NCBI RefSeq assembly: GCF_000425125.1
Contig: NZ_KE384307.1
Coordinates: 282,379 to 346,378 of the forward strand
Length of the DNA: 64,000 nucleotides
Source: Paenibacillus taiwanensis DSM 18679
Lineage (GTDB): Bacteria; Bacillota; Bacilli; Paenibacillales; Paenibacillaceae
Reading direction: 5' to 3'
In this document: positions 1 through 8,570 of the stretch, piece after piece
Layout of the letters: every line of letters starts with the position of its first letter
Position numbering within the stretch: the stretch's first letter is position 1
The notes under the pieces: generated by a model
The model's input: only the letters and a program-made list of their open reading frames with translations
The model's database searches: none
Told to the model about the DNA's origin: nothing
Translations under genes and position numbers: made by a program

Positions 1-1525
1 GTTAGATAGATTAAATTTGAATAATGAAATAAAAAGCACAATATTTCCATTTGATTGGGAGTTTAATAATAACGTACAAACATTTAATATTATTATAGGA
101 AATCCTCCTTATGTGACAACCGAAGATATGATTAATGTCCTGCCTAAAAAGGAAGTAACTATTTATAAGAGGAAGTACACAACATCTTATAAGCAGTTTG
201 ATAAATATTTTCTGTTCGTAGAGAGGGCTATTCAGAAACTTCAGGATGGTGGAGTGTTGTGTTATATTATTCCTCCAAAGTTTTCAAAGATCGCTTCTGG
301 AGTTCACTTAAGAGAATTATTAACCCAAAATCACTATGTTTCGGAGTTTATTGATTTTGGTTCAACCCAGTTATTTGGACACAAAAAGGTTCTTACCTAT
401 AGCTCTATTTTGACTGCGAAAAAAGAACCGCAAGAGGAATTCACATTTGAAGAAGTAGATGATTTGCAAGAATGGTGGGCAAATCAAAGTAATCCAGAAT
501 ATCTGAAAAGGAAATCATTTCCTAATTATGTACTGAGTAAAGCCCCTTGGATACTAGTTACGAATACATTCCAAGCACAGCTACTCGAAAGATTGTATGA
601 GAACTCAATTAAACTGATCGATATCACAGAAGTTCTAAATGGAATTCAAACAAGTGCGGAAGATGTGTATCCTTTTGGTAAAAAAGAGATAACAAAGGAA
701 ACAAATACTCATTATGAGATTTCGAGAAACGGAAAGAACTATAACATCGAGAAACAAATTGTGCGACCCTATTTCAAGCCAATTGGTAAGGAAAGAGGCA
801 AGGGGTCATATGATCATGAATTCCCAAGTATGTTATTGATTTTCCCTTATGATGCAGATGGGAATCTTTACAGTCAAGAGACCATGGAAAGTAAATTTCC
901 AGGTACATGGGAATATTTGAATAACTACTATGAACGTTTAGTACCGAAGCATTTATCAATTTGTAATAAAGGAAGAGATGTACCCCATGCGACTGCAGAT
1001 ACATGGTATCATTATGGTCGAAGTCAGCATTTCAAGAGTTTCAATAATCGAGATAAATTAATTGTAAAGGTTATGAAAAACTCCTCTCCACTATATTGGA
1101 TGGATAGAAATGATATGCTAATAGCTTCAGGGGGGACTGCTGGCTATGTGGCTATTGCTCAAAAGGAAGATAGCCCGTATGCATTGGAATACATCCAAGC
1201 TGCACTGAGTCACCCGGCATATCAGGCATTGAGTTCCATTATTGGCAGTGATTTTGATGGTGGTTTCAATGCCACAGGAACTGCTGTTCTGTATGACATG
1301 CCAATTAGAAAAATTAACTTTAATGATTCGCGGCAAGTTGAGCAATATAATGATATAATTAAATCCTCGCAGAACATATACGATATTAATGACAAGCTAT
1401 CTGTAAGACAAAGCATAAGAGATGAAATTAGTCTACTACGGGAAAAGGAACAACTTATAAATAGAATCCAAAGCCACATTACTGAAATCTATGATCTAGA
1501 CGAGATAATGAAGGTATTACAATGA
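1..1525 (+). CDS. Eco57I/TaqI-type adenine-specific DNA methyltransferase, 5' truncated by window edge
   Basis: The reading frame is open back to base 2, so the true start lies outside the window; a TTG at 17 is only the first in-window start codon. The motif IV signature of N6-adenine methyltransferases (GNPPYV) appears about 30 residues after it, preceded by FDWEF, the arrangement seen in Eco57I-like type IIG proteins. The remaining ~450 residues fit a TaqI-like target-recognition region and end in a charged coiled-coil-like tail. SAM-binding motif I is not visible and would be in the missing upstream part. It lies 14 bp before a second methyltransferase, so the two probably form one restriction-modification unit. 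Whether a nuclease domain is fused upstream cannot be seen. The DNA is clearly AT-richer than the rest of the window, which suggests transfer. Confidence 0.8.
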   Translation, partial: LDRLNLNNEIKSTIFPFDWEFNNNVQTFNIIIGNPPYVTTEDMINVLPKKEVTIYKRKYTTSYKQFDKYFLFVERAIQKLQDGGVLCYIIPPKFSKIASGVHLRELLTQNHYVSEFIDFGSTQLFGHKKVLTYSSILTAKKEPQEEFTFEEVDDLQEWWANQSNPEYLKRKSFPNYVLSKAPWILVTNTFQAQLLERLYENSIKLIDITEVLNGIQTSAEDVYPFGKKEITKETNTHYEISRNGKNYNIEKQIVRPYFKPIGKERGKGSYDHEFPSMLLIFPYDADGNLYSQETMESKFPGTWEYLNNYYERLVPKHLSICNKGRDVPHATADTWYHYGRSQHFKSFNNRDKLIVKVMKNSSPLYWMDRNDMLIASGGTAGYVAIAQKEDSPYALEYIQAALSHPAYQALSSIIGSDFDGGFNATGTAVLYDMPIRKINFNDSRQVEQYNDIIKSSQNIYDINDKLSVRQSIRDEISLLREKEQLINRIQSHITEIYDLDEIMKVLQ

Positions 1526-1539
1526 TAAGGGTGAGTTAA

Positions 1540-3231
1540 TTGAAATTGAAGGCCCAAAATTCGGACCAAAAACTGAGGGGTGGGTACTATACTCCAGAAG
1601 AGTTAGCAGACTTTATTATTCGATGGGCACTCCACAATGAACAATCATTGAGGGCTTTTGAGCCGAGCTGTGGTGATGGAGTATTTTTAGAAGCTCTTGT
1701 GAAACATCCACGCTTTTCCCAACTCAATTGTGTCGCGGTAGAATTAGATAAAGAAGAAGCAAAAAAAGCTAAAGAGAAAATGCAGTTATATTCTAATGTA
1801 GAGGTCCTCAACAAGGACTTCTTCTCTGTCTATGAGCACTACAAAAATGACCTGAGTGGCAAGAGTCAGGGGTTTGATGCGATTGTCGGGAATCCTCCAT
1901 ATATACGTTATCAGTACTTAAGTTCCGAACAACGTGTTGCACAAGCCGATATATTAGTCACGAATGGTATGAAATCAAATATGCTCATTAATGCGTGGGT
2001 ATCATTTGTTGTGGCTTGTGTAGAACTTCTTAATGACAATGGAAGGATTGGAATGGTTATTCCAGCAGAGTTGCTACAAGTGGCTTATGCAGAGGATCTA
2101 AGGTTATTTTTAATCAATAACTTATCTTCCATTACTGTAATTACATTTGAAGAGCTTGTTTTCCCAAATGTCCAGCAAGAGGTGGTCTTGTTGCTTGCTG
2201 AAAAGGATAAAGAGGCATCTTCCAAATCGAAGAGTTCAATTAGATTAATTGAATTGAAGAACTTGGATTGTTTAACCGAAAGAACATTAGATCTGGAACC
2301 TATTGAATATCAACAGGCCATGAAGGATAAGAATAAATGGACAAGATATTTTCTGGACATTGATGAAACAAATTTAATTTATCAAATCCAAATGAATAAC
2401 CGCTTTGTAGCTTTCTCAGAAATTGCTGATGTTGACATTGGGATTACAACAGGCAATAATAGTTATTTTTCTGTAAGTAAAGCCTTAGTGGATGAGTATG
2501 AATTGCATGATGTTACTCGTCCGCTAATTGGGAGGAGTTCCCATGCCAGCGGTCTTTATTTTACTGATGAAGATTGGAAAAAGAACGTAAACAAAGGAGT
2601 AGACGCATATCTAATTGATTTTCCTGATACTCCTTACGAACACTATCCTAATTTGCATAGATATTATATTGAACTTGGTGAACAAGAAGGAGCAAATAAA
2701 GGGTATAAATGTAGTATACGAGATAGGTGGTATCGTGTTCCATCAATCTGGGCTCCGGATGCATTTTTTCTACGTCGAAATAATATGTTCCCGAAGTTTG
2801 TATTAAATGATATAAATGCGGTTAGTACAGACACGATGCATCGAATTAAGTTTAATGAAGGTCTAGACAGGGACAAAATTTTACTTTCTTATTATAACAG
2901 TATTACATTTGCTTTTACTGAGATTGAGGGTAGGAGTTATGGAGGTGGTGTACTAGAAATCTTGCCAGGCGAATTAGAGAAAATCATGCTGCCGAATCTT
3001 CAGGGAATGGATGCAAGAGTTGTGAAAGATTTACTCCTTAAGATAGATGCAGCGATTAGAGGAAATATTGATATTGAACCTGTGCTAGATGAGGTGGATA
3101 AGAAAGTATTGATTGAATTTATCGGAATCGATGAGAAAGTAGTCACAACGTTCCGACAGATATGGAAAAAGTTGATGTATAGACGTTTGAACCGTAAAAG
3201 GAGATCAACCAAAAATTCAGTCGTTAGATAA
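1540..3231 (+). CDS. N6-adenine DNA methyltransferase (Eco57I/TaqI-like), complete
   Basis: A 563-residue class I SAM-dependent DNA methyltransferase. Motif I is visible as FEPSCGDGVFLEAL near residues 40-53 and catalytic motif IV as GNPPYIRYQ near residue 120. The C-terminal half is a TaqI-like DNA-recognition region. A TTG start is chosen because AAGGGTGAG precedes it. The gene begins 14 bp after the upstream methyltransferase, so both are probably co-transcribed. Two methyltransferases side by side suit an asymmetric recognition site methylated strand by strand, or a methyltransferase plus a fused nuclease-methyltransferase. The region is AT-rich and borders an insertion sequence. Confidence 0.85.
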   Translation: MKLKAQNSDQKLRGGYYTPEELADFIIRWALHNEQSLRAFEPSCGDGVFLEALVKHPRFSQLNCVAVELDKEEAKKAKEKMQLYSNVEVLNKDFFSVYEHYKNDLSGKSQGFDAIVGNPPYIRYQYLSSEQRVAQADILVTNGMKSNMLINAWVSFVVACVELLNDNGRIGMVIPAELLQVAYAEDLRLFLINNLSSITVITFEELVFPNVQQEVVLLLAEKDKEASSKSKSSIRLIELKNLDCLTERTLDLEPIEYQQAMKDKNKWTRYFLDIDETNLIYQIQMNNRFVAFSEIADVDIGITTGNNSYFSVSKALVDEYELHDVTRPLIGRSSHASGLYFTDEDWKKNVNKGVDAYLIDFPDTPYEHYPNLHRYYIELGEQEGANKGYKCSIRDRWYRVPSIWAPDAFFLRRNNMFPKFVLNDINAVSTDTMHRIKFNEGLDRDKILLSYYNSITFAFTEIEGRSYGGGVLEILPGELEKIMLPNLQGMDARVVKDLLLKIDAAIRGNIDIEPVLDEVDKKVLIEFIGIDEKVVTTFRQIWKKLMYRRLNRKRRSTKNSVVR

Positions 3232-3353
3232 GCGCCGCGTGATCATCACCAAATCTCAATCCACAGCAGTCATATAATCATTACATCATCTAAGAGAGCC
3301 TTTACAGTACTTAGGGGACTGACCCCCGTCTGTGAGACAGGGATCAAAACACC

Positions 3354-4210
3354 TTACAAGTTTAAGCAAGCCAGTTGTCGGTATTGTACCGGCGACTGGT
3401 TATTTAATTTCTTTTGAATACGAATTGAATTATAATAGTTAATGTATACTCGAACGGTCTGTTCAACGATTGCCGTCGTTGTACAGGTCAGTCCTTCGAG
3501 ATAGAACGTTTCAGACTTGAGCAGAGAATGGAACGATTCGATGGTGGCATTATCAGCGGGTGTTCCCTTAAAGTACATGCTCATGGTAATGCCTTTTTCT
3601 TTTACAGCCTCTTGATAAGCTTGAGACGTATACACGCTGCCCTGGTCACTGTGCAACATCATACCTTGCTGAGCTGGAAGCTGATTTAGCGTATCTAAAA
3701 CAAAGGATGTATCTTGTGTATCTGCAATATTGTAAGCGACAATCTCTCCGTTGTACAAATCTAAAATGCTCGATAAGTACAATGTCTTATGACCAAATGG
3801 CAAATAAGTAATATCCGTCACTAGCTTTTGCATAGGTTCTGTTGCTTGAAATTGGAGCTTGAGCAGATGTTCTGCAACTTGTGCAGGTTGACCCGTTCGT
3901 TTACGTTTCTTCACTTTTTTACACGGCATTGCAGTTGCTCTCGTTGCATGATTCGTTGAACCCGTTTATGATTCATTTGCTGCTGCTCTAAACGGAGCAG
4001 TGCTGTGATTTTTCGATATCCATACCTGAATTTATGTTGGCTGTATAGCTCACGTATTCTCTCCACGATGTTGGATTCATTCATGTTCTTTTTTCTGGAT
4101 TTCCAGCGGTAATATGTCGAACGCTGGACTCCTAGCCATGCACAAGCCTGTGTAATACTCAATTCACCTCGCAAGGACTCTATACAGGATACTACGAGTT
4201 CTGCTTCCAC
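3354..4210 (-). pseudogene. IS3-family transposase OrfB, split by an internal -1 frameshift
   Basis: The first part (3911-4210, GTG start, 99 aa) carries the HTH_21-like region (RIRELYSQHKFRYGYRKI) and stops at TGA 3911-3913. The second part (3354-3929, 191 aa) carries the rve integrase core. It contains all three DDE acidic residues in context: TDITYLPF, HSDQGSVY and TIESFHSLLK. Joined in the -1 frame the two give a normal ~290-residue OrfB. The junction is GTAAAAAAGTGA, which contains a second A-AAA-AAG heptamer in the correct phase. It may be a one-base contraction of an A7 tract (inactive copy or sequencing error) or a second programmed frameshift. Confidence 0.8.
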
Positions 4211-4512
4211 CGCCTCTCCAACTCCTTGTACTTTTTTAGCACATCCAACTGCTGCTTAAGATAACGATTTTCTAGTTTCAGCATCTCCACTTCCGAAGTA
4301 ACTTCACTACCTTTACCATAGCTGTATTGTTTGCCAACAGGTTGCTCTAGTCTATGCATTTCACCATTTCTACACCATCTCATCCAAGTTTTTAATTGTG
4401 TTTTGTTTCGTATATTAAGCTGCTCCATAACCTCTTTCACTGGAATACCAGCTAATCTCATCTCAATAGCTTTCATCTTTATTTCTTTTGGATAACTCAC
4501 TCTCGTTGCCAC
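4192..4512 (-). CDS. IS3-family transposase OrfA (helix-turn-helix and leucine zipper)
   Basis: A 106-residue protein starting at GTG with an N-terminal HTH_Tnp_1-type helix-turn-helix (SYPKEIKMKAIEMRLAGIPV) and a C-terminal heptad leucine-zipper region (EVEMLKLENRYLKQQL). In this family OrfA binds the terminal repeats. Near its end the sequence A-AAA-AAG lies in the zero frame (codons AAA AAG, encoding the KK before YKELER). This is the canonical -1 slippery heptamer that makes the OrfAB transposase. OrfB continues in the -1 frame, as expected. Confidence 0.88.
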   Translation of the reverse strand: MATRVSYPKEIKMKAIEMRLAGIPVKEVMEQLNIRNKTQLKTWMRWCRNGEMHRLEQPVGKQYSYGKGSEVTSEVEMLKLENRYLKQQLDVLKKYKELERRWKQNS

Positions 4513-4607
4513 GACAAAACACCCCCAAGATTCTCTCTATATCTTACGACATAGTAGATTTCACTTGAAGGTGTTTTGATTTGTCTCACGCTATGGGGTC
4601 AGTCCCC

Positions 4608-5132
4608 CAGTTACTACAAGGGTTTTCTTTTTTGATGTAAGAGTAGTTAATAATGTATTAACTACCAATCAACTTTTATAGAGGCTCTCATTAGTTTTCC
4701 GAACTTTTGGGATGCCTCTTTTCTTTTTTACTTTGTTATGTATAAATGAATTCTCGTGTTTTTACGTCATCTGTTTGACCAAGTCTGTAAATGATCTATT
4801 CTATGCTGAAACCTGCTTCGGCAAAAAGGGGTGCTTGGATGTGCCGTAGTGAATGAAAAGTCAGCTTCTAGTATTTTTACCAGTGTCAAAAAGAATGCTT
4901 TGATACGCTTGCTGAAGCTAGTGGTACTACGTGAAGAGCTGATATACTTGAATCGATATATCTGGGACACAATCTCATCTTAATGGATTTAAAAGAACTT
5001 GTGAAATATCAAAAATCACTAATAAATGTATCTTTTTGTTATATTCTAAATATCGATGGGAGGAGATACCAATCAAATTACTATCTCAGGCTTATTCAAT
5101 ATTATTGTTCGTCATTTCTGGCATACCGAGAT
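4608..5132. other. Intergenic region between IS and broken secreted-protein gene; possible decayed fragment
   Basis: No intact gene is supported. A terminator-like hairpin lies at 4680-4729. Between about 4795 and 4982 one plus frame stays open and reads like protein (it includes GVLGCAVVNEKSA and LREELIYLNRYIW, ending at TAA), but it has no start or RBS and the upstream reading is in another frame. It may be a remnant of a degraded gene; I do not recognise it. Confidence 0.3.
4680..4729 (+). terminator. Rho-independent terminator candidate
   Basis: AGAGGCTCTC at 4680-4689 pairs with GGGATGCCTCT at 4709-4719, with one bulge, followed by a T-rich tract. It could have been the original terminator of the methyltransferase operon, now separated from it by the IS. 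Confidence 0.45.
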
Positions 5133-5867
5133 TTATGAATAATTTTGATCGATGTGGTATTCAATATTTATCGGCCGCAGTACACTATTTACTGGAATGT
5201 ACTTGGTCTCCGTAACTCGGCCTTGATATATATTACCAGTGTATTCGTCGTATGCATCATATTGGACAACTGTAGTATCGTATCTGTCGTAGTTGATAGC
5301 GCCATAATAGTTACGCGTTGTGTAAGGGGAGCTTTCTGGAGGTCCTGAATAGGTCTCTGTTGTCCCATATTTTTTTTCACTGTACCTGATACGGAACCGG
5401 TCAAGCTTAACTTCACGAGGTTCAAAACATTTACTTTGTACGTCCCACTTATGGACATAGTGCCACTCACTTCTAACGTATCTGATCTTTGATATGTTTT
5501 GCCTTTTGCGACGCTTGCGAGCAGCTTTTGATTATGGATAGGTCCTACTGAATATCCGACTATTTGCGCTCTTCCCTTAACATACGATGATCCTACGTAT
5601 ACTCTTCGATCACCGCCGAGAGTCGAGAACTCACTGAAGCAGAGGGTCTACAAACTCTACTCGCGCATTCATATCAATTGGTAATTCATACCCAGTTATT
5701 GGAGATGCATGGCCTCCTGAAGCAAGTGCATCATGTGGTATCGTTTGGAAATCAAGTGATACTACGTAGTCCGGGGTTGTCTCAACAACATTGGTTTGGG
5801 CTGCGGTTCCTGTTCCTAACGAATCGAGCATACATGCACACAACAACAATACTGCGATCTTCTTCAA
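5133..5867 (-). pseudogene. Secreted protein gene broken by two compensating frameshifts
   Basis: A TTG start at 5867 has AGGAGG 9 bp upstream and opens a signal peptide (MKKIAVLLLCACML...). The frame stops at 5631-5633. The adjacent frame is open from about 5650 through 5378 and reads as ordinary secreted protein (FSTLGGDRRVYVGSSYVKGR, then beta-rich SGTMSISGTYKVNVLNLVKL). At an A8 run (5370-5377 on plus) coding sense passes to a third frame. That frame is Tyr/Asp-rich (RNYYGAINYDRYDTTVVQYD) and ends at TAA 5133-5135. The net shift is zero, so the ends share a frame while the middle does not. I do not recognise the family. Either a decayed gene or two assembly errors. Confidence 0.6.
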
Positions 5868-6045
5868 TTTTTCAATCCTCCTATAATTACATAATATGTT
5901 ACATGTATATGTATTACAAGGTTACTAAACACAACAGTGCATTAACTGTGGCGTTCCTCATCTCGCTTTTTATATGCCCATTTACAGGAAAAATTCTCCT
6001 TATGTCGAAGTTGTTATAGGATAGTCATCATGGGAGGTTATTGTA

Positions 6046-6783
6046 TTGGCAAGAAAAAAGAGTAAAGCTAAACAACAAGAGGAATTGATTCATGGGATAC
6101 TAGGACTCTCAATACTTACTGCGCTTTTTGGAACCTTTAATGCTACTCATTCCTGGACAGCAGCAATCATTGTATGTGGAGCTGTGCTTGCTGTATTCGT
6201 GACCGTGACCGTTCTAATTCAAACGAAGAAATCCGAACGCTTAAAGAGGTCTGGCATAGCAGAGATCGATAAAATGGACGGTGTTCAATTTGAAAAGTAC
6301 CTCGGGCATTTGTTTACTGCACATGGCTACAAAACCAAAGTTACAAATGCATCAGGTGATTATGGTGCCGACCTACTCATTTCAAAGGGGAATCAAAAGA
6401 TTGTCGTACAGGCAAAAAGATATAGCAACAATGTTGGATTAAAAGCTGTTCAAGAAGCCCAAGCATCAATCGCATATTATTCAGCAAATGAAGCTTGGGT
6501 CATAACGAATAGTGACTATACAGCAGCAGCCTATGAATTAGCTAAATCAAACCATGTTCGCTTAATAAACCGTGCCGAATTAATTGAAATGATTTTAGCT
6601 GTTAATACAGATGCAGCTCCGATCGCAAAGGCTGTGATTGCAGATAGTCCAGCAAAAGAGACGGCTTGTCCAAAATGTAACGCTAATTTGGTGGTTCGTA
6701 AAGGTCCGAAGGGTAGATTTTATGGTTGTAGTCGTTATCCAAAATGTCGCCATACGCAACAAGTCGATCCAAGTTCAACTTAG
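6046..6783 (+). CDS. Membrane-anchored Mrr-type restriction endonuclease with C-terminal topoisomerase-type zinc ribbon
   Basis: 245 residues, TTG start with GGGAGG 8 bp upstream. Two hydrophobic segments (about 17-32 and 38-58) are followed by an Mrr_cat-like nuclease domain at about 75-185. Its catalytic pattern is GADL (D109) then QAKRY (Q122, K124). A zinc ribbon with CPKC...GCSRYPKC (about 208-234) resembles topoisomerase I C-terminal zinc fingers. Mrr-like enzymes cut modified DNA. Membrane-anchored versions are common in Firmicutes and their targets are mostly unknown. It is a stand-alone gene near the methyltransferases and could be a defence function, but no link is shown by the sequence. 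Confidence 0.82.
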   Translation: MARKKSKAKQQEELIHGILGLSILTALFGTFNATHSWTAAIIVCGAVLAVFVTVTVLIQTKKSERLKRSGIAEIDKMDGVQFEKYLGHLFTAHGYKTKVTNASGDYGADLLISKGNQKIVVQAKRYSNNVGLKAVQEAQASIAYYSANEAWVITNSDYTAAAYELAKSNHVRLINRAELIEMILAVNTDAAPIAKAVIADSPAKETACPKCNANLVVRKGPKGRFYGCSRYPKCRHTQQVDPSST

Positions 6784-7116
6784 TGAGCTATCCATTGCGT
6801 GCGTTTGATTACATATGTATTCCCTGAGAAATTTAGAATCGCTGTTATTTAATATGGATTTAAAAAACAGGAAGACAACAAACGACCCAGCCTAGGATAA
6901 AAGCTGCCCGAGGCTGGGTCGCGAAGCAAATAAGGTTATATGCGACTGAGCGTAAGTGAGGTATAGAGTAGAGATGCACACCCGTCTAGCTTTAATCGTC
7001 AGCAGGAAGTCTCTTAGCGTGTATGAACTGAACTACAGCTGTGCTTCTGTTTTATCTTCAATTGGTCATGTAGAAAGCAAAGCTTGTAGATAGTAATAAT
7101 CTATCATAGGGGATGA
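6784..7116. other. Intergenic region between convergent genes
   Basis: Only a strong hairpin (6884-6920) is visible; no further coding or RNA signal was found. Confidence 0.5.
6884..6920 (-). terminator. Hairpin terminator between convergent genes
   Basis: GACCCAGCCT at 6884-6893 pairs with AGGCTGGGTC at 6911-6920 (10 bp). On the minus strand it is followed by GTTTGTTGTC and later TTTTTT, so it probably ends the 7117-7950 transcript; on plus the T tract is poor. Confidence 0.6.
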
Positions 7117-7950
7117 TTAGAAGTCGAGATGGAAGTGATCCGCATGGGTGGAGTCTTGGATGAGCTTAGTGCTAGTTAGACCGTAGGTATTACTAAAGCG
7201 AATTTTGGTTACGCTTGCGTTTGCAATCGCAATTTCGAGAAATTTCTTTTCTTGCGCTGCCGTCATGGCAGTAGTGCCAAACCTGTTGCGAATGTCGAGG
7301 TTTTTGCCGTTTTGGTGACCTGCATGCTCTGGAGTATCCACGCCATCGATGAGGCTGCCGTCATTAATTTCGAGCTTTTTGCTGTACGTGGAATAAAAGC
7401 TGGAGGCAAGTTGATCCAATGCGGTCTTTGTTGCGGATGTTACCCAGCTATGATCGAGCTTATAGGTCGCATCAGCAGCAATTCCAGCTGTAGTATCGTT
7501 GTAATTGATGTAATGGGAGGTATCTTTCAGACGAACATACCCAACAGGAGAAGAACCGATGGCACCATGCAGCGCATTGCGGCTTCCAGCCCCGTAAATA
7601 CCATCCGATGTCAGTCCTTTTACCGTTTGAAATACTTTAAGGTTATCTTTGGTCGCTTGGTCGAAATAACCATTTGTGCTCGTAATATGGGCGACACCTG
7701 CAAAGTAACTTTCGTTGCTGCCATATGCTCTCCAATCTTTTAGATTCTGCTTGAGTACAGCGATCTGAGCATGCGTTTGTCCAAATGCGTAAGTGCTTTG
7801 GAAGCTCGTGCCGTATTTCGTGTTAGATGCAGCAGTACCAACAGCAGCCACATTGTTATGACCAGCAGCTGCAAAAGCACTTGAAACGACGGATAACATG
7901 AGGACACTAGAGACGGCCAATGCTACAGACAGACGAGATTTCTTGTTCAA
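7117..7950 (-). CDS. Secreted peptidoglycan-binding protein with Hedgehog/DD-peptidase-fold C-terminal domain
   Basis: 277 residues, TTG start with GGAGGG upstream. A Sec signal peptide (about 1-28, ending AFAAA) is followed by a PG_binding_1-like repeat (about 60-130; FDQATKDNLKVFQ...GLTSDGIYGAGS). The C-terminal region (about 160-277) has the metal-ligand pattern of the M15/M74 fold: HAGHQNGKNLDI (H212, D219) and HADHFHLDF (H269, H272, H274). This suggests a zinc-dependent murein peptidase working in the cell wall. The exact bond cleaved cannot be told. Monocistronic, with a terminator at 6884-6920. Confidence 0.72.
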   Translation of the reverse strand: MNKKSRLSVALAVSSVLMLSVVSSAFAAAGHNNVAAVGTAASNTKYGTSFQSTYAFGQTHAQIAVLKQNLKDWRAYGSNESYFAGVAHITSTNGYFDQATKDNLKVFQTVKGLTSDGIYGAGSRNALHGAIGSSPVGYVRLKDTSHYINYNDTTAGIAADATYKLDHSWVTSATKTALDQLASSFYSTYSKKLEINDGSLIDGVDTPEHAGHQNGKNLDIRNRFGTTAMTAAQEKKFLEIAIANASVTKIRFSNTYGLTSTKLIQDSTHADHFHLDF

Positions 7951-8164
7951 CGATTATTCCCTCCAATAGTATAAAAATGTAATCATACTATCCATATAGT
8001 AGATTCACCTCGAATGGTATCATAAATCAAATCGTATACACATAGGATAGAATGACAGATACTGTCGAAGTCGTTAAAGAAATCGTATAGATGCTGTATC
8101 TATCGATAACACGTTTTAGGAGAGATGAATACAAAACAGATGACAATGAAAAATGTGTAAAATT

Positions 8165-8302
8165 GTACTCGTGTACTCAGGTCATTAGGAAGTGCGGTAG
8201 TTCCGAATAGTTACCATTATAAGTGTAGTGGAAGCCGTAACTTTATGCTTCCAGCCACAAGAACCCACCTCGAAAAATAGACGAGCGTGGGTTTTGTTTT
8301 TT
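8165..8302 (+). ncRNA. Candidate structured small RNA ending in an intrinsic terminator
   Basis: The terminator at 8262-8302 does not follow any plus-strand gene. Immediately upstream are further stems (GGAAGC...GCTTCC around 8230-8252, and GGAA...TTCC around 8190-8207). This arrangement suggests a short independent transcript. Its 5' end is a guess and I could not assign it to a known RNA family. Confidence 0.3.
8262..8302 (+). terminator. Rho-independent terminator
   Basis: AACCCAC at 8262-8268 pairs with GTGGGTT at 8287-8293, extended inward by CTCG/CGAG, and is followed by TTGTTTTTT. It isolates the biosynthetic cluster from upstream transcription. Confidence 0.8.
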
Positions 8303-8476
8303 ATACGTATCACGACTGATCACGAATGGTCAGGCCTTCACTACCGACAAGAGCATACCCCGAACTATTGACCAAAGTTCAAACTACAGCATCCTCATAA
8401 GCGGAAACGTTCAAAAGCGCAAGGGTGAATTTTTTTCACCCTCCCGAGATGAAAGGAGCAGTGTTATCCTGATTTT

Positions 8477-8542
8477 AGGAAACGAAATGCCATGATCTTA
8501 CAATATGATGCATGTCTAGACTTTTTTCTAGGCTCGTTTCCT
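8477..8542 (+). promoter_or_regulatory. Spaced inverted repeat in the cluster leader
   Basis: AGGAAACGA at 8477-8485 is exactly complementary to TCGTTTCCT at 8534-8542, ending 28 bp before the first cluster gene. A second perfect hairpin, AGGGTGAA/TTCACCCT with a five-T loop, lies at 8422-8442. Either could be an operator or a leader RNA structure. Inference from symmetry and position only. Confidence 0.35.
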
Positions 8543-8570
8543 GCTACTTATTCGGGGTAGGGGGGATTTT

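Larger units (their letters stand above)
3314..4607 (-). mobile_element. IS3-family insertion sequence (IS150/IS911-like layout)
   Basis: Terminal inverted repeats are visible: GGGGACTGACCCC at 3314-3326 and its complement GGGGTCAGTCCCC at 4595-4607, with similarity continuing inward (GTGAGAC, then ATCAAAACACCTT) for about 40 bp. OrfA and OrfB are encoded on minus in the overlapping arrangement of the family. The exact ends are uncertain: elements of this family often start TG and end CA, which would put the tips at TGACCCC/GGGGTCA (3320-4601). I could not find a convincing 3-4 bp target duplication. It sits just downstream of the methyltransferase genes. Confidence 0.9.
7951..8570. other. 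Intergenic region upstream of the biosynthetic cluster
   Basis: No gene was found in this 620 bp stretch. It holds a strong terminator at 8262-8302, a short perfect hairpin at 8422-8442, and a spaced inverted repeat at 8477-8542 just before the first cluster gene. The promoter of the cluster presumably lies here, but no clear sigma-A box was identified. Confidence 0.5.

Noticed and set aside
1..3231. BREX/PglX defence system
   Set aside because: Two separate ~500-residue methyltransferases are seen; the ~1200-residue PglX and the other BREX genes are absent from the window.
4767..4970. Minus-strand frame of 67 codons
   Set aside because: No RBS, no domain and no conservation signal; at best part of a decayed region.
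7252..7743. Plus-strand frame of 163 codons
   Set aside because: It lies opposite the secreted DD-peptidase-fold gene, which has a signal peptide, RBS and motif evidence.
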